From the NCBI GenBank assembly GCA_963377175.1, contig CAUJNA010000486.1, forward strand, positions 153,566 through 217,565: 64,000 nucleotides of DNA, written 5' to 3'. Of the stretch, positions 22,276 to 34,200 are shown piece after piece (position 1 is the first letter of the stretch; the number at the start of each line of letters is the position of its first letter). The notes under the pieces are model-generated. The model was given only the letters and a program-made list of their open reading frames with translations, was not told the origin of the DNA and made no database searches. This DNA comes from Effrenium voratum (taxonomy: Eukaryota > Sar > Dinophyceae > Suessiales > Symbiodiniaceae). Position numbers and translations under genes: made by a program.

Positions 22276-23582
22276 AGCCAACTCGCCCACTCTTAGATGT
22301 CTGTGTGGCCGACAGGACATAGATCCCCAGCTTGAGTGATCGCATTTTGTAGCGACCGCGTTTGCAACAACGGCAAACGACAGCCGCGGAGTTCAGGGTC
22401 CCATTTTGTAAGAGAATTTGTTCTCCACACTTCCTCACTTTGTAAAACGCTTTTGCTAGAGCCAACTTCTTATACTATAGGTTGACTGCTCCAACCTTCC
22501 CCCCCTTAATGCACAGGGGGATCCATTTCCCGCTTTTGAATTTGGAGCCTCTTCGGCTGATTTGGCAAGACTGGACATCGCTGGGCGACATCCATCTTGC
22601 TGTACAGACGCTACGCGCATGCGTGAGCCTGTTCTCGCGCGCAGCACACTCATCTCAAGTCTTCTGCTTTGGTTGTTTGCTTGCCCAGCTGTCACGGGGA
22701 GGGCGCTCCACAAGGAGAAGCTTCCTCAAGCACTTGCAGAAAGCCATAGACCTGGAAGCTGCCTGGCGGGCTCACGCCCAAATTTCAGCCGCCTCCGAAA
22801 CACAGCGTCGCTGGCTGCGGCCGGCCAAACAGCTTCGCAGCCACAGAGCCGAGTGCTCAACGAGTCTGTTGTTGACAGCGCGGTTCCTGGCAAACTCTGG
22901 GACAGCGTCACGCGGGGCCGGCCTGTGACCCAATCCAATAAACAGTTCCAGGCCATTGCCCCTCTTCAGCTTCGTAGCTGCCGAGCTACTGGAAAAGCTC
23001 ATGCGGGACAGCCTAGGCCTTCGCCAACGACTGACAGTGGTGTTTGCCAGGCCAAGGCCTGTGAAGCGCTGCCTGAGAATTTATGGCTCCCTTTCTGTAT
23101 CCCACGATCAGGTGGAGTCTGCGAGGTGCGGCGCAGGCTCACACATTTGGGGAAGACAAAGGAGCTGTGTTTGCACCTCGAGTGGAGGATGGCGCCATGA
23201 CCGTAGTGCAAAACAACTCAACTTCCGCAAACAACAAAGGCAGAGAAGACTTGAGATGAGTGTACTGCGCAAGCGAGACCAGGCTCACGCATACGCCCGG
23301 GCGTGTGCCCAGTCCTGCCTCAGAGGCTCAAGTTCAAGAGCGGGAAATGGATCTTTCTGTGCGTTGAGGAACAGTCAGTCTGTGCTATAACAAGTTGGTG
23401 ATGGCAAAAGCCCATACAAAATGACGCAGTGTGGAGAACAAATTCTCTACAACATGGGACCCTAAATTCGACGGCTGTGAAAGCCAACTCGCCCAGCACA
23501 AATGACACTGAGAGGTTACTTGGTCATAGATCCCCAGATTGAGTAACCGCATTTTGTAGACGCCCGCGTTTGCAACAACGGC
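22276..23582. mobile_element. Fold-back element flanked by 100-base direct repeats
   Basis: Outer direct repeats of about 100 bases at 22276-22374 and 23482-23582 share AGCCAACTCGCCCA, CATAGATCCCCAG and CGCGTTTGCAACAACGGC. Directly inside are inverted arms at 22381-22667 and 23242-23477, for example AGCGGGAAATGGAT on the right against its complement on the left. The 570-base core has chance-looking open frames and no transposase motif. Probably a non-autonomous DNA element or a rearranged nested insertion. Confidence 0.7.
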
Positions 23583-24139
23583 GCAAATCCTACTAGTGTT
23601 CGAAGAGGGCTTTATCCATCCTAAAGAGAACAGGTAGTTTCCAAAGAAACCCACACCTAAGCACACACCTAGATTCTCCTTCATCTTCGTTTGACACGCT
23701 TTCGTTTTTTCCCCACACTCAAGCGGATTCAGCCGGATGCTATCGGCGTGCTACTGTTGGACACGCGCGCTTGCTTAAAGCGAGTGCTTCTTTGGGGCCT
23801 CGTGCATAAACGCTTGAAACGGCAAGGTTCCAACCAAAGGGCGTAGTTTTTGCCAACATGGCCGCCTGTACCTGCGAGCGGGGGAGCGCGTGCAGTTGGA
23901 AAGCAGATCTGCCACGCCCAATCTCTGCACAATGGCACAAGAGGCGCGCAGCTACTACAAAATGCATGTATTCGGTAGCAACCCATATGTAGACCAAATT
24001 CATCTCTCTACCAGGATTCGTTTAGCAGAGCTGGAGGGCGGAAGTGTGTAGAAAGGACGCGTGCCTATAGGAAGAGAAGCAAAGCATCCCCCGCGCAGCT
24101 TTTTGGTAGAGATAGTCGAGTTTGCAGGCGGGGCGTCCC

Positions 24140-24190
24140 TTGCTTTCTTTCTTTCTTTCTTTCTTTTTTTCTTTCTTTCTTTCTTTCTTG

Positions 24191-24234
<44 letters not shown>

Positions 24235-24355
24235 TCTCTCCCTCTCTCTCTCTCTTTCCATTTGTTCTATCTATTTAGCCATCTACTTATGCATCTATCT
24301 ACCTATCTATCTATCTGTCTGTCTATCTGTCCACCTACCCATCTATCTATCTGCG
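24140..24355. repeat. CTTT, CT and CTAT microsatellites
   Basis: CTTT to 24232, then CT, then CTAT/CTGT to 24352. A further CTCTTT run is at 24440-24510. Confidence 0.9.
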
Positions 24356-24359
24356 CCTG

Positions 24360-24925
24360 ACCTTTCGAAAGTGCTGCGCCTGCCACGAAATCTTTCCTCG
24401 ACCTTGCGAAACTTTCTTTCTTTCTTGAATTCGTTTGTCTTTCTTCATCTTTCTCTTTCTCTCTCTTTCTCTCTCTTTCTCTCTCTTTCTCTCTCTTTCT
24501 CTCTCTGTCTCTCTTCCATTCCACCATCTTATCTATTTGCGCGTAGCCCTGAGATGTGCTGAGCTTTCGAAAGTGCTGCGCCTGCCACGAAATCTTCACT
24601 CGAGCTTTCGAAAGTGCTGCGCCTGCCACGATACCTGTGCTCGACCTTGCGAAAGTGCTGCGCCTGCCACGATATGCAGAACTTGACCGTGAGAAAGCGC
24701 TGCGCCTGCCGCGAATTCTGCACTTGACCTTGCGAAAGTGCTGTGCCTGCCACGAAATCTGCACCTCAGAGTGGGAAACTCAGGCGCCGGCCACGCAATC
24801 GGCGCGCAACGCGATTCACAAACAGCGCTACTACCTTCCCAAAACGCTGCGCCTGTCACGAACTCTGATGCCCATGAGACCAAAATGCTGCGCCAGCCAA
24901 AGTGCTGCGCCTGCCACGCAATTCA
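24360..24925. repeat. 42-base minisatellite with core AAGTGCTGCGCCTGCCACGA
   Basis: About ten copies, the clearest between 24555 and 24770, spaced about 42 bases. The interval is interrupted by the CTCTTT run. The unit is stop-poor so several frames are open. Confidence 0.85.
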
Positions 24926-25094
24926 AAGCTAGCGAAAACCTTGTGTGGCCGTGCCATTGACTTTCCGAACCCGTGGCGAGACCGCGGCGAGACCGTGGCG
25001 AACCACAAAACAAGGCTATCTTTCGCGTGTTTCGCATGTGGGTAGCTCCACTTTTCGTATTGCAGCAGTTTGCTAACTAAATGTGCAAAGTAGG

Positions 25095-25650
25095 GGCCTC
25101 CTACCCCGATCCCGCGCGTCAAGTACTATCACCTCTGCCGTGCGTCAGGCGAATCTTCTGCACGAACTAGCTCACCCCCACGCGTCCCGCGCCTCAGATA
25201 CTATCCCACCCCCACGCGTCAGGTTTTTTTCTCCGAATAACTAAGCGACTACAAACTGACTGACTGACTGACTGACTAACTGACTGACTGGCAAACTAGG
25301 CAACCAAGCTAACTAACTAACTAAACTAACTATGCGACCCCAGCCTCTCAAGGACACGACCGTACCGCGCATCAAACACTAGCTGACTTACTAACTACTC
25401 ACCACCCCTCCACCCTGCGCGTCAGGAACTATCTATCTCGATCCCTCAAACAACTCAGTAACTTGTTAAGTGACTTCTAACTGACCAACTGGCTATCTGA
25501 CTTACTGACTGACTAACTAGCAAACTAAACAAACAAAAAAACAACTAACTAACTAACCAACTAACTAACTAGCTGACCCCAGCCCCCCCCCACCCCGCCG
25601 GCGAGGAAACCACCATACCGCGCGTCAGGTACCTCCGTACGTCAGGTACC
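25095..25650. repeat. CGTCAGGTACC satellite with TGAC and TAAC simple repeats
   Basis: Satellite copies at 25095-25230 and 25620-25650 enclose (TGAC)n and (TAAC)n runs at 25250-25330 and 25490-25575. Confidence 0.8.
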
Positions 25651-26296
25651 TCTGGTATAGGGTTAGAGGTTAGCCGAGGTACAACCTGCATGAAAGACGA
25701 GCGGGACTGATTCAAAAGTGTGTACATTGTGCTTTGAAGTGTTCACGCAGGTGTTTCAGACTTCATGGCACCAATGCTATAGTTGTCTAAACGGGTTACT
25801 GGATTGCGACCGATACAAGGAATCGTCGAGAGTTGAAAGATCCTGGAATCATTTTTCTGCTTGCGGGTTTGCAGGCTGACTTGTTGCGACTGACTGACGG
25901 AGAGCCTGACGGACGCGGCGACTCCATCCACATTGTCGCTTGGAGGCTTTGGGACCAGCAAGTAACAAAACATGCCCCAAAACCAAGCAGCTTGTAAACA
26001 GAATATCGCAGAATTCGTTCAGGTGGCCCATTTATGGTTTCTGGCAAGTTCCAGCTTGCGTCACATGACAATAACATATGTAGTGTCCTAGATCCAGTTT
26101 GTTCGAAACCATTTGGGCCACACTACCTGGGTCTCCAAATCAGGAGGCCCCTGGCCGCAGATTCTCCGCGACCTGCGCCGTAACACGACCTTTTCAGCTT
26201 CTTGAAGTGTCCTGTTGGCGTTTCTAACCAGGGTACCCCTTTTTGCAGCTTGGATTTGAACTGGGGAAATCCTCGTTTTCTTTTTGTCTTTGGCAG

Positions 26297-26352
26297 ATTT
26301 GCCGCGCAGCGCCACATGGCCCGATTCCAAACAGGAGGCGCTCAGGCGCGCG
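26297..26352 (+). CDS. Weak candidate exon, LPRSATWPDSKQEALRRA
   Basis: Acceptor gtctttggcag, GT donor at 26353. One frame has coding-like codons, but the other two are open too. Confidence 0.35.
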
Positions 26353-26939
26353 GTGTGAAGAGTCCGGCTTTGTAGGAGGGCCATCAAGGTGGCCATGGGT
26401 CGACCGCGTGCGGTGCGCGGTGTGCCCGGGATTTCTCTGAGTGAGCTGCATGCGGACTGATCTGCGAAAAGGAAAGCGCCGGGATGTCTACCTGGTTTGG
26501 GGTGAAAGGGGAATCAACCTCGGTTTTTTCTTGTTGAAGAGCCAGCGACCTGGGGCGGGCACCTCCCAGACACGTAGAGGCTGTTGGCAGCTGGCTCCGC
26601 GCTTTGCGCGGTTTTTGTTTTGGGCTCAGAAGGGGCCCCAGAATTCAGGTCGTAAAAAAGCGGGATCCAGCAGGATGTGTGTCTTGCCGGCGAATAAAGG
26701 CCTGGTGGATGTGGATTGGGGCGTGCCCCGTTCCCATGTTTTCCCCCTGTTTGCTCACGGTTTTCCAAATGTGTTGGGTGCTGACGCCTGTATGGGACCC
26801 TGGGTTTTTGGCACTTTTGCTACACACTAATTACACCGTTTTCCCCTGCAAATATAGGTTCGTTCGGGACAGGCGTTCATGCTATTTCGCTCCGCGCGCT
26901 GCCGACCGCACGAACACATTTGCACCACGGACTGGTGGG

Positions 26940-27160
26940 TATCGAGGTGCGCGCTCTGATCTGGAGGCAGGCATGCTGAGGTGTGCGTCTGACGGAACAT
27001 CAAGTTTTCTCCGTCTGGAGGCGTGCACTCTCATGCGAACATGAACATTCTTGTAGCATGGGGCAATTGGGCGGTCTGGAGGTGTGCGCTCCGATGAGAG
27101 CGTCAAAATTTCTGCGCCACTCACGGTTATTCTGGAGGTGCGCGCTCTGACGAGAACGTT
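26940..27160. repeat. Four copies of TCTGGAGGTGCGCGCTCTGA
   Basis: Copies near 26943, 27014, 27076 and 27130, the last three starting TCTGGAGG and followed by a gAGAACGT-like tail. Spacing is 55-70 bases. Confidence 0.7.
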
Positions 27161-27356
27161 GTTGTGCCATGTTTGTTTGACGGGAATTATGACCTTGGCA
27201 TGAACGCATGACGCATGGACCATTTGGCCAGTCGGTGGCTTACCTTTTTGTTCCGTATTATCGTTCTTTTTTTTTTCTTCTTCTTTTTTTCTTTTTGTTT
27301 CTCTAAATTTATGTGGCTGCGATTTTCCGCTCCGCTACTCGTGTTTCTGTGGTCGA

Positions 27357-27793
27357 ATGTTACGAGTGGACCGCCCATTTGCTGCCCAGCTTGTCAGATT
27401 CGTGCAGTTATTGTTTGCGTGGCCGTGGAGACAAGAGCGTGCCAGTAGAGACTTGGTCCGTCAGTTAGTCCTGTCGCAAGAAAGCACCGCTCCCAACCTC
27501 AGCAAGCTTGAGCTTGAAGAGGTCGCGCAGTTTGTATTTGCGTGGCTGGGGAGCAAGGGGTGTTGAATTCAGACTTGGCCCCTGAGTTCCTAAACCTCAT
27601 CAAACAGGAGCTTCAGGAACCTGTGCAGTTTGTCTTCGCGCGGCTGATCCGTTGGGCACTTGGCGCGCAAAGCCCTAAGCCTCTACACGCTTATGAGTCT
27701 GAAAAGTTCGTGCAGATTCAGGACGCTGTAGAAATTGCAGTCTTGCAAGGCGAAAAACACGCCACCCACTTTTCGATGGGGCCGCCGTTGTGA
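27357..27793 (+). other. Unrecognised open frames with repeated QFVFAWL-like peptide
   Basis: Two overlapping open frames (27357-27566 and 27542-27793) read RFVQLLFAW, VAQFVFAWL and VQFVFARL at 27397, 27526 and 27625. The DNA repeats and the peptide repeats agree. Could be a decayed repeat protein or a minisatellite. No splice context. Confidence 0.25.
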
Positions 27794-28158
27794 CTTCCAT
27801 ACACGCCATCACAATCCGGCCATGCAAGTTTATTTCAGCTTGCGATGCTCAAGTTCACGGCTACGGGGGGGTGGCTTGGACGTACGGGCGTCGTCGCTGT
27901 GTTTTTACAATTGTTCCATTTCCCCATGGTTTCGCATGGTGTCTCATGTTTGCACCCATGCTGTTCCGCATGGCTTCCAGTGTTTTCCAATGTGTTTCCC
28001 CACGTGTTTCTCATATCACGACAGGCGCCAATTGTGTCCGCCAAAGCTCGCTATTTAAACTTCATGCCAATTCGCCTTGTGAGTTCTAGCTGAATCATTG
28101 AATCGGGAGAGTCCCGCCGGGTGCGTGACGCGTGGGAAATCTGATCCTTCTGCCTTAG

Positions 28159-28211
28159 GCCCCGTCATCGGCCGTGTGACCGACACCACGGCATCCTTCC
28201 TCTTGGAGGCC
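28159..28211 (+). CDS. Exon: GPVIGRVTDTTASFLLEA (PhoD-like gene)
   Basis: Acceptor tctgccttag, GT donor at 28212. The GPVxGxVTxTTAxxLxE motif begins the N-terminal beta domain placed before PhoD-like phosphatase domains in many protists. Confidence 0.65.
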
Positions 28212-31200
28212 GTGGGTTTTCGAAGTCGAGAGGTTGGACAAAACGGCGCCAGCGGACTCAGGCAAGCCGCGGGTTGCACAACTCCATGGTCCCAAAGTGC
28301 TGGGCTCCTATGGTGGACCCCTGTGGTTCTTCTGGGACACTTGTTGAATGATCAGACTAGCTCTCCCTTCAAGTGGGTCAATCTGTATCGATTTGGCTTC
28401 GATGGGAAGTGATCGCCTACGAACTGCTCCCTCTCTCCCCCCTTTCGTTTTCTTTCTTTTCTCTCTCGCTCTTTCTGTCTCTGTCTCTGTCCCTGTCTCT
28501 GTCCCTTTCTCTGTCCCTGTCTCTGTCTCGTCTCTGTCTTTGTCTGTCTCTGTCTCCGTCTCCGTCTCTGTCTCTCTCTTGGCAGCTTCCAAGATAGCAT
28601 GGAGGGACAAGGCAATGGTGGACACAAAGAATGCATTTGTCCGCCATGCCACGTGTGAGGGTTATTGTAACCTCTCTGGGAAAGAGGGAGAGAGAGAGAG
28701 TGAGCGAGCCAGGTCAACGACGAGATCGATGTAAACATCAGCATTGCTCAGGCCAGTATGGCGGGATACGCCCACATAGGAAACACGATTTGCCAAAGAG
28801 CAACAATGACTTGAATGCCAAGCTGAGGAGACCCCGTTCCGAATTTCGCTGAAAGACTGTGGGAGGCACTCCCGTGTCTTGCCTCACGCCCAAACTACCT
28901 TGCCTTTGTGACACCATTTGAATGCTCGATCATAGAGTTCCAACTTGTCTTGCGCTGTGACCAACTTGTCTGCCTGTCACATCGTGGAGCTGTTGCTTTC
29001 TTTAGTGAGGTACCGTTTTACAGGAACACCGTATTACAGTTGGCTTCTATACGGTCCAAAAGAGGCTGTGATTCGGGATGATCTATGAACTGACTTTAGC
29101 GGCCAACGAGCGTATGTGAGAGATACTGCGGGGACGGGGGGGGGGGGCAGAAATGATTTGTTTTGGGAATCCAAGTTTCTGTGACACAGGTAATCCCAGT
29201 GAACGTGACGAGGAGTGAGGATGCGACCCCCAGCGAATCGGGAATGTTGTTCCCGGACTTTCAATCTGGCAGAGTAGGGCCCCATCCAAATCAACAAGAG
29301 GTTTGTCGCATCAGCATGATCGCAGAAACCGACCTGTAGCCATTTCTTTGATCCAGTGGCCTTCCTGGCGCCTCCCATTGGATAACCAGCCCATTTGGCA
29401 AGCGGTCAAGGTTAACACCCTGTGTCAAGTCCTCCAGGAGTCACCCTACAGTATACAACACACTTGAGGGAGTTTTCAACTGGGGTTACTGATTATTCGG
29501 ATAAGAGGTGGGAGCCGGGGCTCGTGAGGTGAACGGCCACAAGGACCGCTTCGACCGGCAGATGGTGCTCTTAGGGCAGGCGGGGGACTCCGGGACCTGT
29601 GATGTTTCGTGGGCCCCCAAAAGGTCTGGCTTTCTTAGCGTTTCAAATGTGTGATGGTAGGTGGACGTTTGAAATGGCTGATGACCATACATCTATTTGT
29701 GTCAAAGATGATCAATGGCCGACTAGAACAGGTTCTTTCAGATAGTCAATGGCAAAAACTTCCTTGAGAGACTGACATTGCGACCTTGCCTGCAACGAAG
29801 ACCCCCAAGGGCCATTTGTTGCGCGTTGGCATCCTGGTTGCGAGTGGCCTGTTTGCAGTCGGTACGTGACGATGAGCAAGCATTCTGCCAGCGTCCATTC
29901 AACTCAGCGCATGATGGGAAGGGCTATACCCCTTAAGCATCTTCACCTCGGCCCCCCCCCAGCCTGCATCCCTTCGCAGGATCTTCCAGAGCAACCGTCG
30001 CTGATCTCCCTAGAGCCGGGGATCCCGGAGAGAGGTGTCAAGCCTTCCCCAACTGGAGGTTTTTCGGGGCTTAGCGATTGTTTCTTTACACGAAAAGGGA
30101 AGGGGTGATGATTCCCACGTTTTGAGTTTGGCAACACGAAAGTAGCACTTAGTTTGCTGCCTTGGCTGTACTTCCTTGCGTGAACAATGCTTGTGTCAGT
30201 TGCAAACCCTTGATGTTTCTGACCGACCCCCCCTTTGCAGGCTTGATGCCTGGTTCACCGCTTTGGTCTTCTCTCCACTCTTATTCGGACGCTCTTCTCG
30301 TCCCTTTTATCTCCACTCTTTGCTCTCTTTTCGCTGCTTTCCCTTTTCTTCGCTCTGTTTTTCGCTCTGCTCTTCTCTGTGAACCTTGCCCCCAAGAAAG
30401 GGTGAGAGTCCTGTTTCGATCCTGCGTTTTAAGGCTGCTCCTAAACTCACCCTAAACACATTCAATCAAGTATAAGCCCCCTTACCAACCTTAAACCTAC
30501 CTGACGCCAACCTCAGCCCACCCCCAAGCCCATCATAAATAAGAACCACCCCAAAGCCACACTAAACACACCTAAACAACCCGCCCTAGTAAACCCATCT
30601 AAGCCTGCCCTAAAACCAGCCTAAACCCACTAGACCCAGCCTAAACCCGACCCTCAACACCCATAAGCCCGCCCCAAACTCACTGCAACCCAACCCTAAA
30701 CACACACACACACAAAGCCTACCCTAGCCCTCAACATCCGGAAAACTAACTGGGGAGAAGCATGCACAAAAAAGGGGGCCGGGGGCTCATCCTCCTCGAG
30801 TCTATTTTGCCCTTGAGGCCGCGCTTAGGGATACTTCGCTACTTGCATGGCCGGCGCAAGTGCCCGAAACGTGATGCGGACATCGTGGAACACATCCACA
30901 CCTCCGATACCCGGCTCAACCAACCCTGCCGCCCTACCTATCCTTCCGCACGAAAACTGCCCTAATCCTGCCCGATTTCCGCACGTTCTAGCACGCAGAC
31001 TCCAATGCTCCAAGAAGATGTCAAAAGAGTGACTTTGGTGCTGAAATCGAGCTCCGATTCTTTCGACCCGGCGCCCATGGGTGTATGACATGTCCCGAAA
31101 CAAGGTCTCAAAAGTGGGCCGACTCCACGCCCTGTTTCTGCTTTGGGTGCGCGCGTAACAGTTGACTATCTCCACATCTCCACACCTTGCCTACTTCAGT

Positions 31201-34200
31201 GCCACAAATTGTGCGCAAATCATCGACCCTTTTCTACCTCGGGTTTCCCCTTCAAGCCCGTTCTGGCCACTAACCTTCCACCTGGTCGCAGCCTGATTTG
31301 TCTCTAAGCACCCCGCTGAGTGTGTTCCCTTTTCGATTAACTAATTTCAGGTTAGGGTGCAGATCTCCATTTCCCGAAAGGTCTCTCTGGTGTGTTCTTG
31401 GTGCAGAGCCGCTAGCCACAAATGATCACACGCTTGCCTGGGGCAATAACCCACCCCAAGGCCCCAAAGAGGCATCCCTTAATGTAGCTTGGTAAATAGG
31501 AGGGTCAGGCATAGCAGCCCTGTCGGAAATTGCAGGCGCCTGGTGTCGGTTTGAGTTTGTGCCTACTTTTCTCAGCGGTATCTCTAGGGCTGCCCTTTGG
31601 GAATCCCCCAGAGATGCCGCCTGATTTTTGGACCCCAATCCAAGGCGCGACTTGTTTGGGGACCCCAGAAATTTTGGTGTTCCTTTTGGTCTCCCGTGAA
31701 ACACCTGAAACAAGGCAAGACAAGGGGCGCTCCTGGAGAGAGACACGATCCATCTGACCTCGCATCGGACCGCAAAGGCTGGACCGGACCTACTTCTCGG
31801 CCCGGTCGGCGGTGTGCACTGCCCAGAGGCACGGGGTGGAATGCAGGGGTACGCCACGGTTTTCACCTCGTTTTTTTTGGGTGACGCAACTAATTCAAAA
31901 CTTGGAGCCAGCAACAGGCATCAAATCTTTTTTGCTTTGAAACGAAGAAACTAAAACAACTGGTAAGCAGAGGACGCTTGGACAGTTTGCGTAGCTGATA
32001 GGAGAGGCCAAGCAGAAAAAATGGGAGTTTGAACTATTTTCCTGGTGATGGTTCTATGGCTTGTTTCTTACAAAACAAATTGACATGTTCCGCTACTCTC
32101 CAGTTTGTTGGCGATCGTCTGTCGTTTTGCTCACGTTCGCTCTTTCTTGCCCCCGAGTATTGTCGCAGGCCAAGGTTCGACTGAACTTCAGTCGATTTTG
32201 TTTGGGCGGTTCATGTTTTGGCTGCTCACAAGTACCCTTGCCTTAAAATCCATTTGCTTCGGATGTTGTTGCTTTGACCTGATTGGTTTTGCATGCAAGC
32301 TGTTGCTTTACGTTTGTTCTTTTTGCTGGGTGTTGGTGTCTGTTGCAGTTGTCCCTGATAAGTGCCACCCACTTGTCACTCTTTTTTTAAAATCAATATG
32401 CCTTTCTGTCCTGGTCCTGAAGCGTTTTTCCATGCCAGAGCCACATGTGTCTCAAGGCTGCGCCCCGGGCTGCCGGTCACCTTCCAGCTCCAGAACCTGA
32501 AGCCGGACACCCCGTGCCGGGGGAAGACCCGCATGGAGATGGGGTGAAATTGAAGAGATGGAGCCCAGCGGTTGGCCGGGCCCCAGCATTTTGAGGGCGT
32601 CCAGCCAAAGGGCCCCGCATGACGAACTGACTCACCCATGGATCTGCCTGGTAAAACGAGCAGGTCTTTCAATGGGCTTAAGATTCAAAGCCACAGCCAC
32701 GTAGGCTGTGAACAATAGCAAGTCGGTTGGCTAAGAGCGCTTTGTCCGGGTGTTGCCACCTACTGCTTGGGGACGATCTACAAGCAACAAGAACAGTTGG
32801 GTTGGGGAAGCCCTTTTTCCATCATTTTTTTTTTTTGCGACTAGCCCCACCCTTCCGCGAAGTTGGGGCCGTGTTGGAGGGTGCATGGGGCAGGCAACGC
32901 TATCACCCACTGCAGTGGGGCTCTTCGTCTTAGCGTCTAGCGGTTGCGTGTTTCTCGCATCCTTTCCCCCCACGTGAAACGTAACTATGTTTCAGAGAGA
33001 GCCACGTTGAAGTGACTGCCCAAGCTATGTTTAACCATGTGTGGATTTTGACGGGTGCCCGGACCCAGCCATCTAAGGGGACTCGTTTATTTAGAACCGC
33101 TAAACGGGACGGAACAACCCGACAGGTACATGGTCTTCATCAGCAACATTCCCGAGGCTGGTTCAAGATCAATGAGGGCGGGCTGATCAATCTAGTGTGG
33201 TACTGTGACCACCTAAGAATGCCTGGAATGATGATTCCCCTGTAAAGACCAACAACCACCTGAAGCCATGGTTTCGCAGTGGTACAGGATTTCGTCCATC
33301 CACCATAGTATCGAGGCACTTTTCTCTGAAGGGGTTGATGGATATTAGCTTGTTCTGACATTTGTTGCGTATGTTGCAACTAGATTGGCATCTAGCGCAA
33401 CATTTTCGTGCACTGGGTGCATCATGACGTGGGAGGCAGGGCAGGACGTGTTTATTTTGGCGACAATGATCTGCTTCGCCTCAGAAGGACATCAGTTTCA
33501 GGAGTCATCTCTTCAGCAAGCAGACACATATATCTAGCTGGCCGCTTTCGGAGTTGTTTGCTTGTGAGAAGCAAGCTACGTACGTCACAAACGACCCAGG
33601 AAGGTAGGACTAGCATGAAACACTGCATTCTGATTGGCCAGCTCATTCACCAAGATGCAGGTTGGCCACGTCGAATGCCACTTTTGCGGGATGTTTTCAA
33701 GGATTTCCTCATGAGCTATGTGAGGAGCAAACAAAGCCCTCTCGTGGTTGGTCTCCTGTTGGTGTCCCTTTAAAACCAACCAAAAGTATTCCCCAAAAAA
33801 CAAACAAATATACATTCAATCATATGTACATACACACATACTCATTCATACATGTGTCCAAATAAATAAGTATATATATATATGCAAATACACCCATGTA
33901 GATTTCACTTGATTTCGGGATCTCCCGCCCCCTTTGCCACCCTCTGTCCAGGCAGAGATGCGCAGCCCCCTGCGCTTCCGCACCCTCCCCACACGCCGCG
34001 GCCTCGGGCAGGGGGATGTGGAGGGACGGAGGGATGCTGTTTGAAGGCCGCACTGGGGGAAACAAGGGTTTAGGATGTTTTAGGCCTATTTTCGTTTTCC
34101 CAAGTACAAGGTACTCATGACGGGAACCGATACCTGGACGAGCTGCATCCTCCTTTTTCCATGAAATCCGCGGTTGTCACGCTCGTGGAATTCCGCTGTT

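Larger units (their letters stand above)
20148..26296. other. Six-kb exon-free stretch filled with repeats
   Basis: Between candidate exons at 20091 and 26297. Contains two GTCAGGTACC arrays, a fold-back element, CTTT/CTAT microsatellites, a 42-base minisatellite and TGAC/TAAC simple repeats. I see no exon with credible splice sites. Confidence 0.5.
26353..28158. other. Stretch without a secure exon
   Basis: Apart from the GGAGGTGCGCGC copies and the QFVFAWL frames listed separately, it has a T/C-rich run at 27264-27300 and nothing else I can name. Confidence 0.35.

Noticed and set aside
22482..23390. Overlapping open frames of 144 to 212 codons
   Set aside because: They span the inverted arms and core of the fold-back element, overlap in different frames, and show no domain or codon style.
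24061..24360. Long Phe/Leu/Ser membrane-like frames
   Set aside because: Artefacts of CTTT and CT microsatellites.
28352..28744. Open frames of 114-130 codons rich in Arg/Gln/Thr or Ser/Val
   Set aside because: Produced by the CTGTCT simple repeat at 28450-28580.
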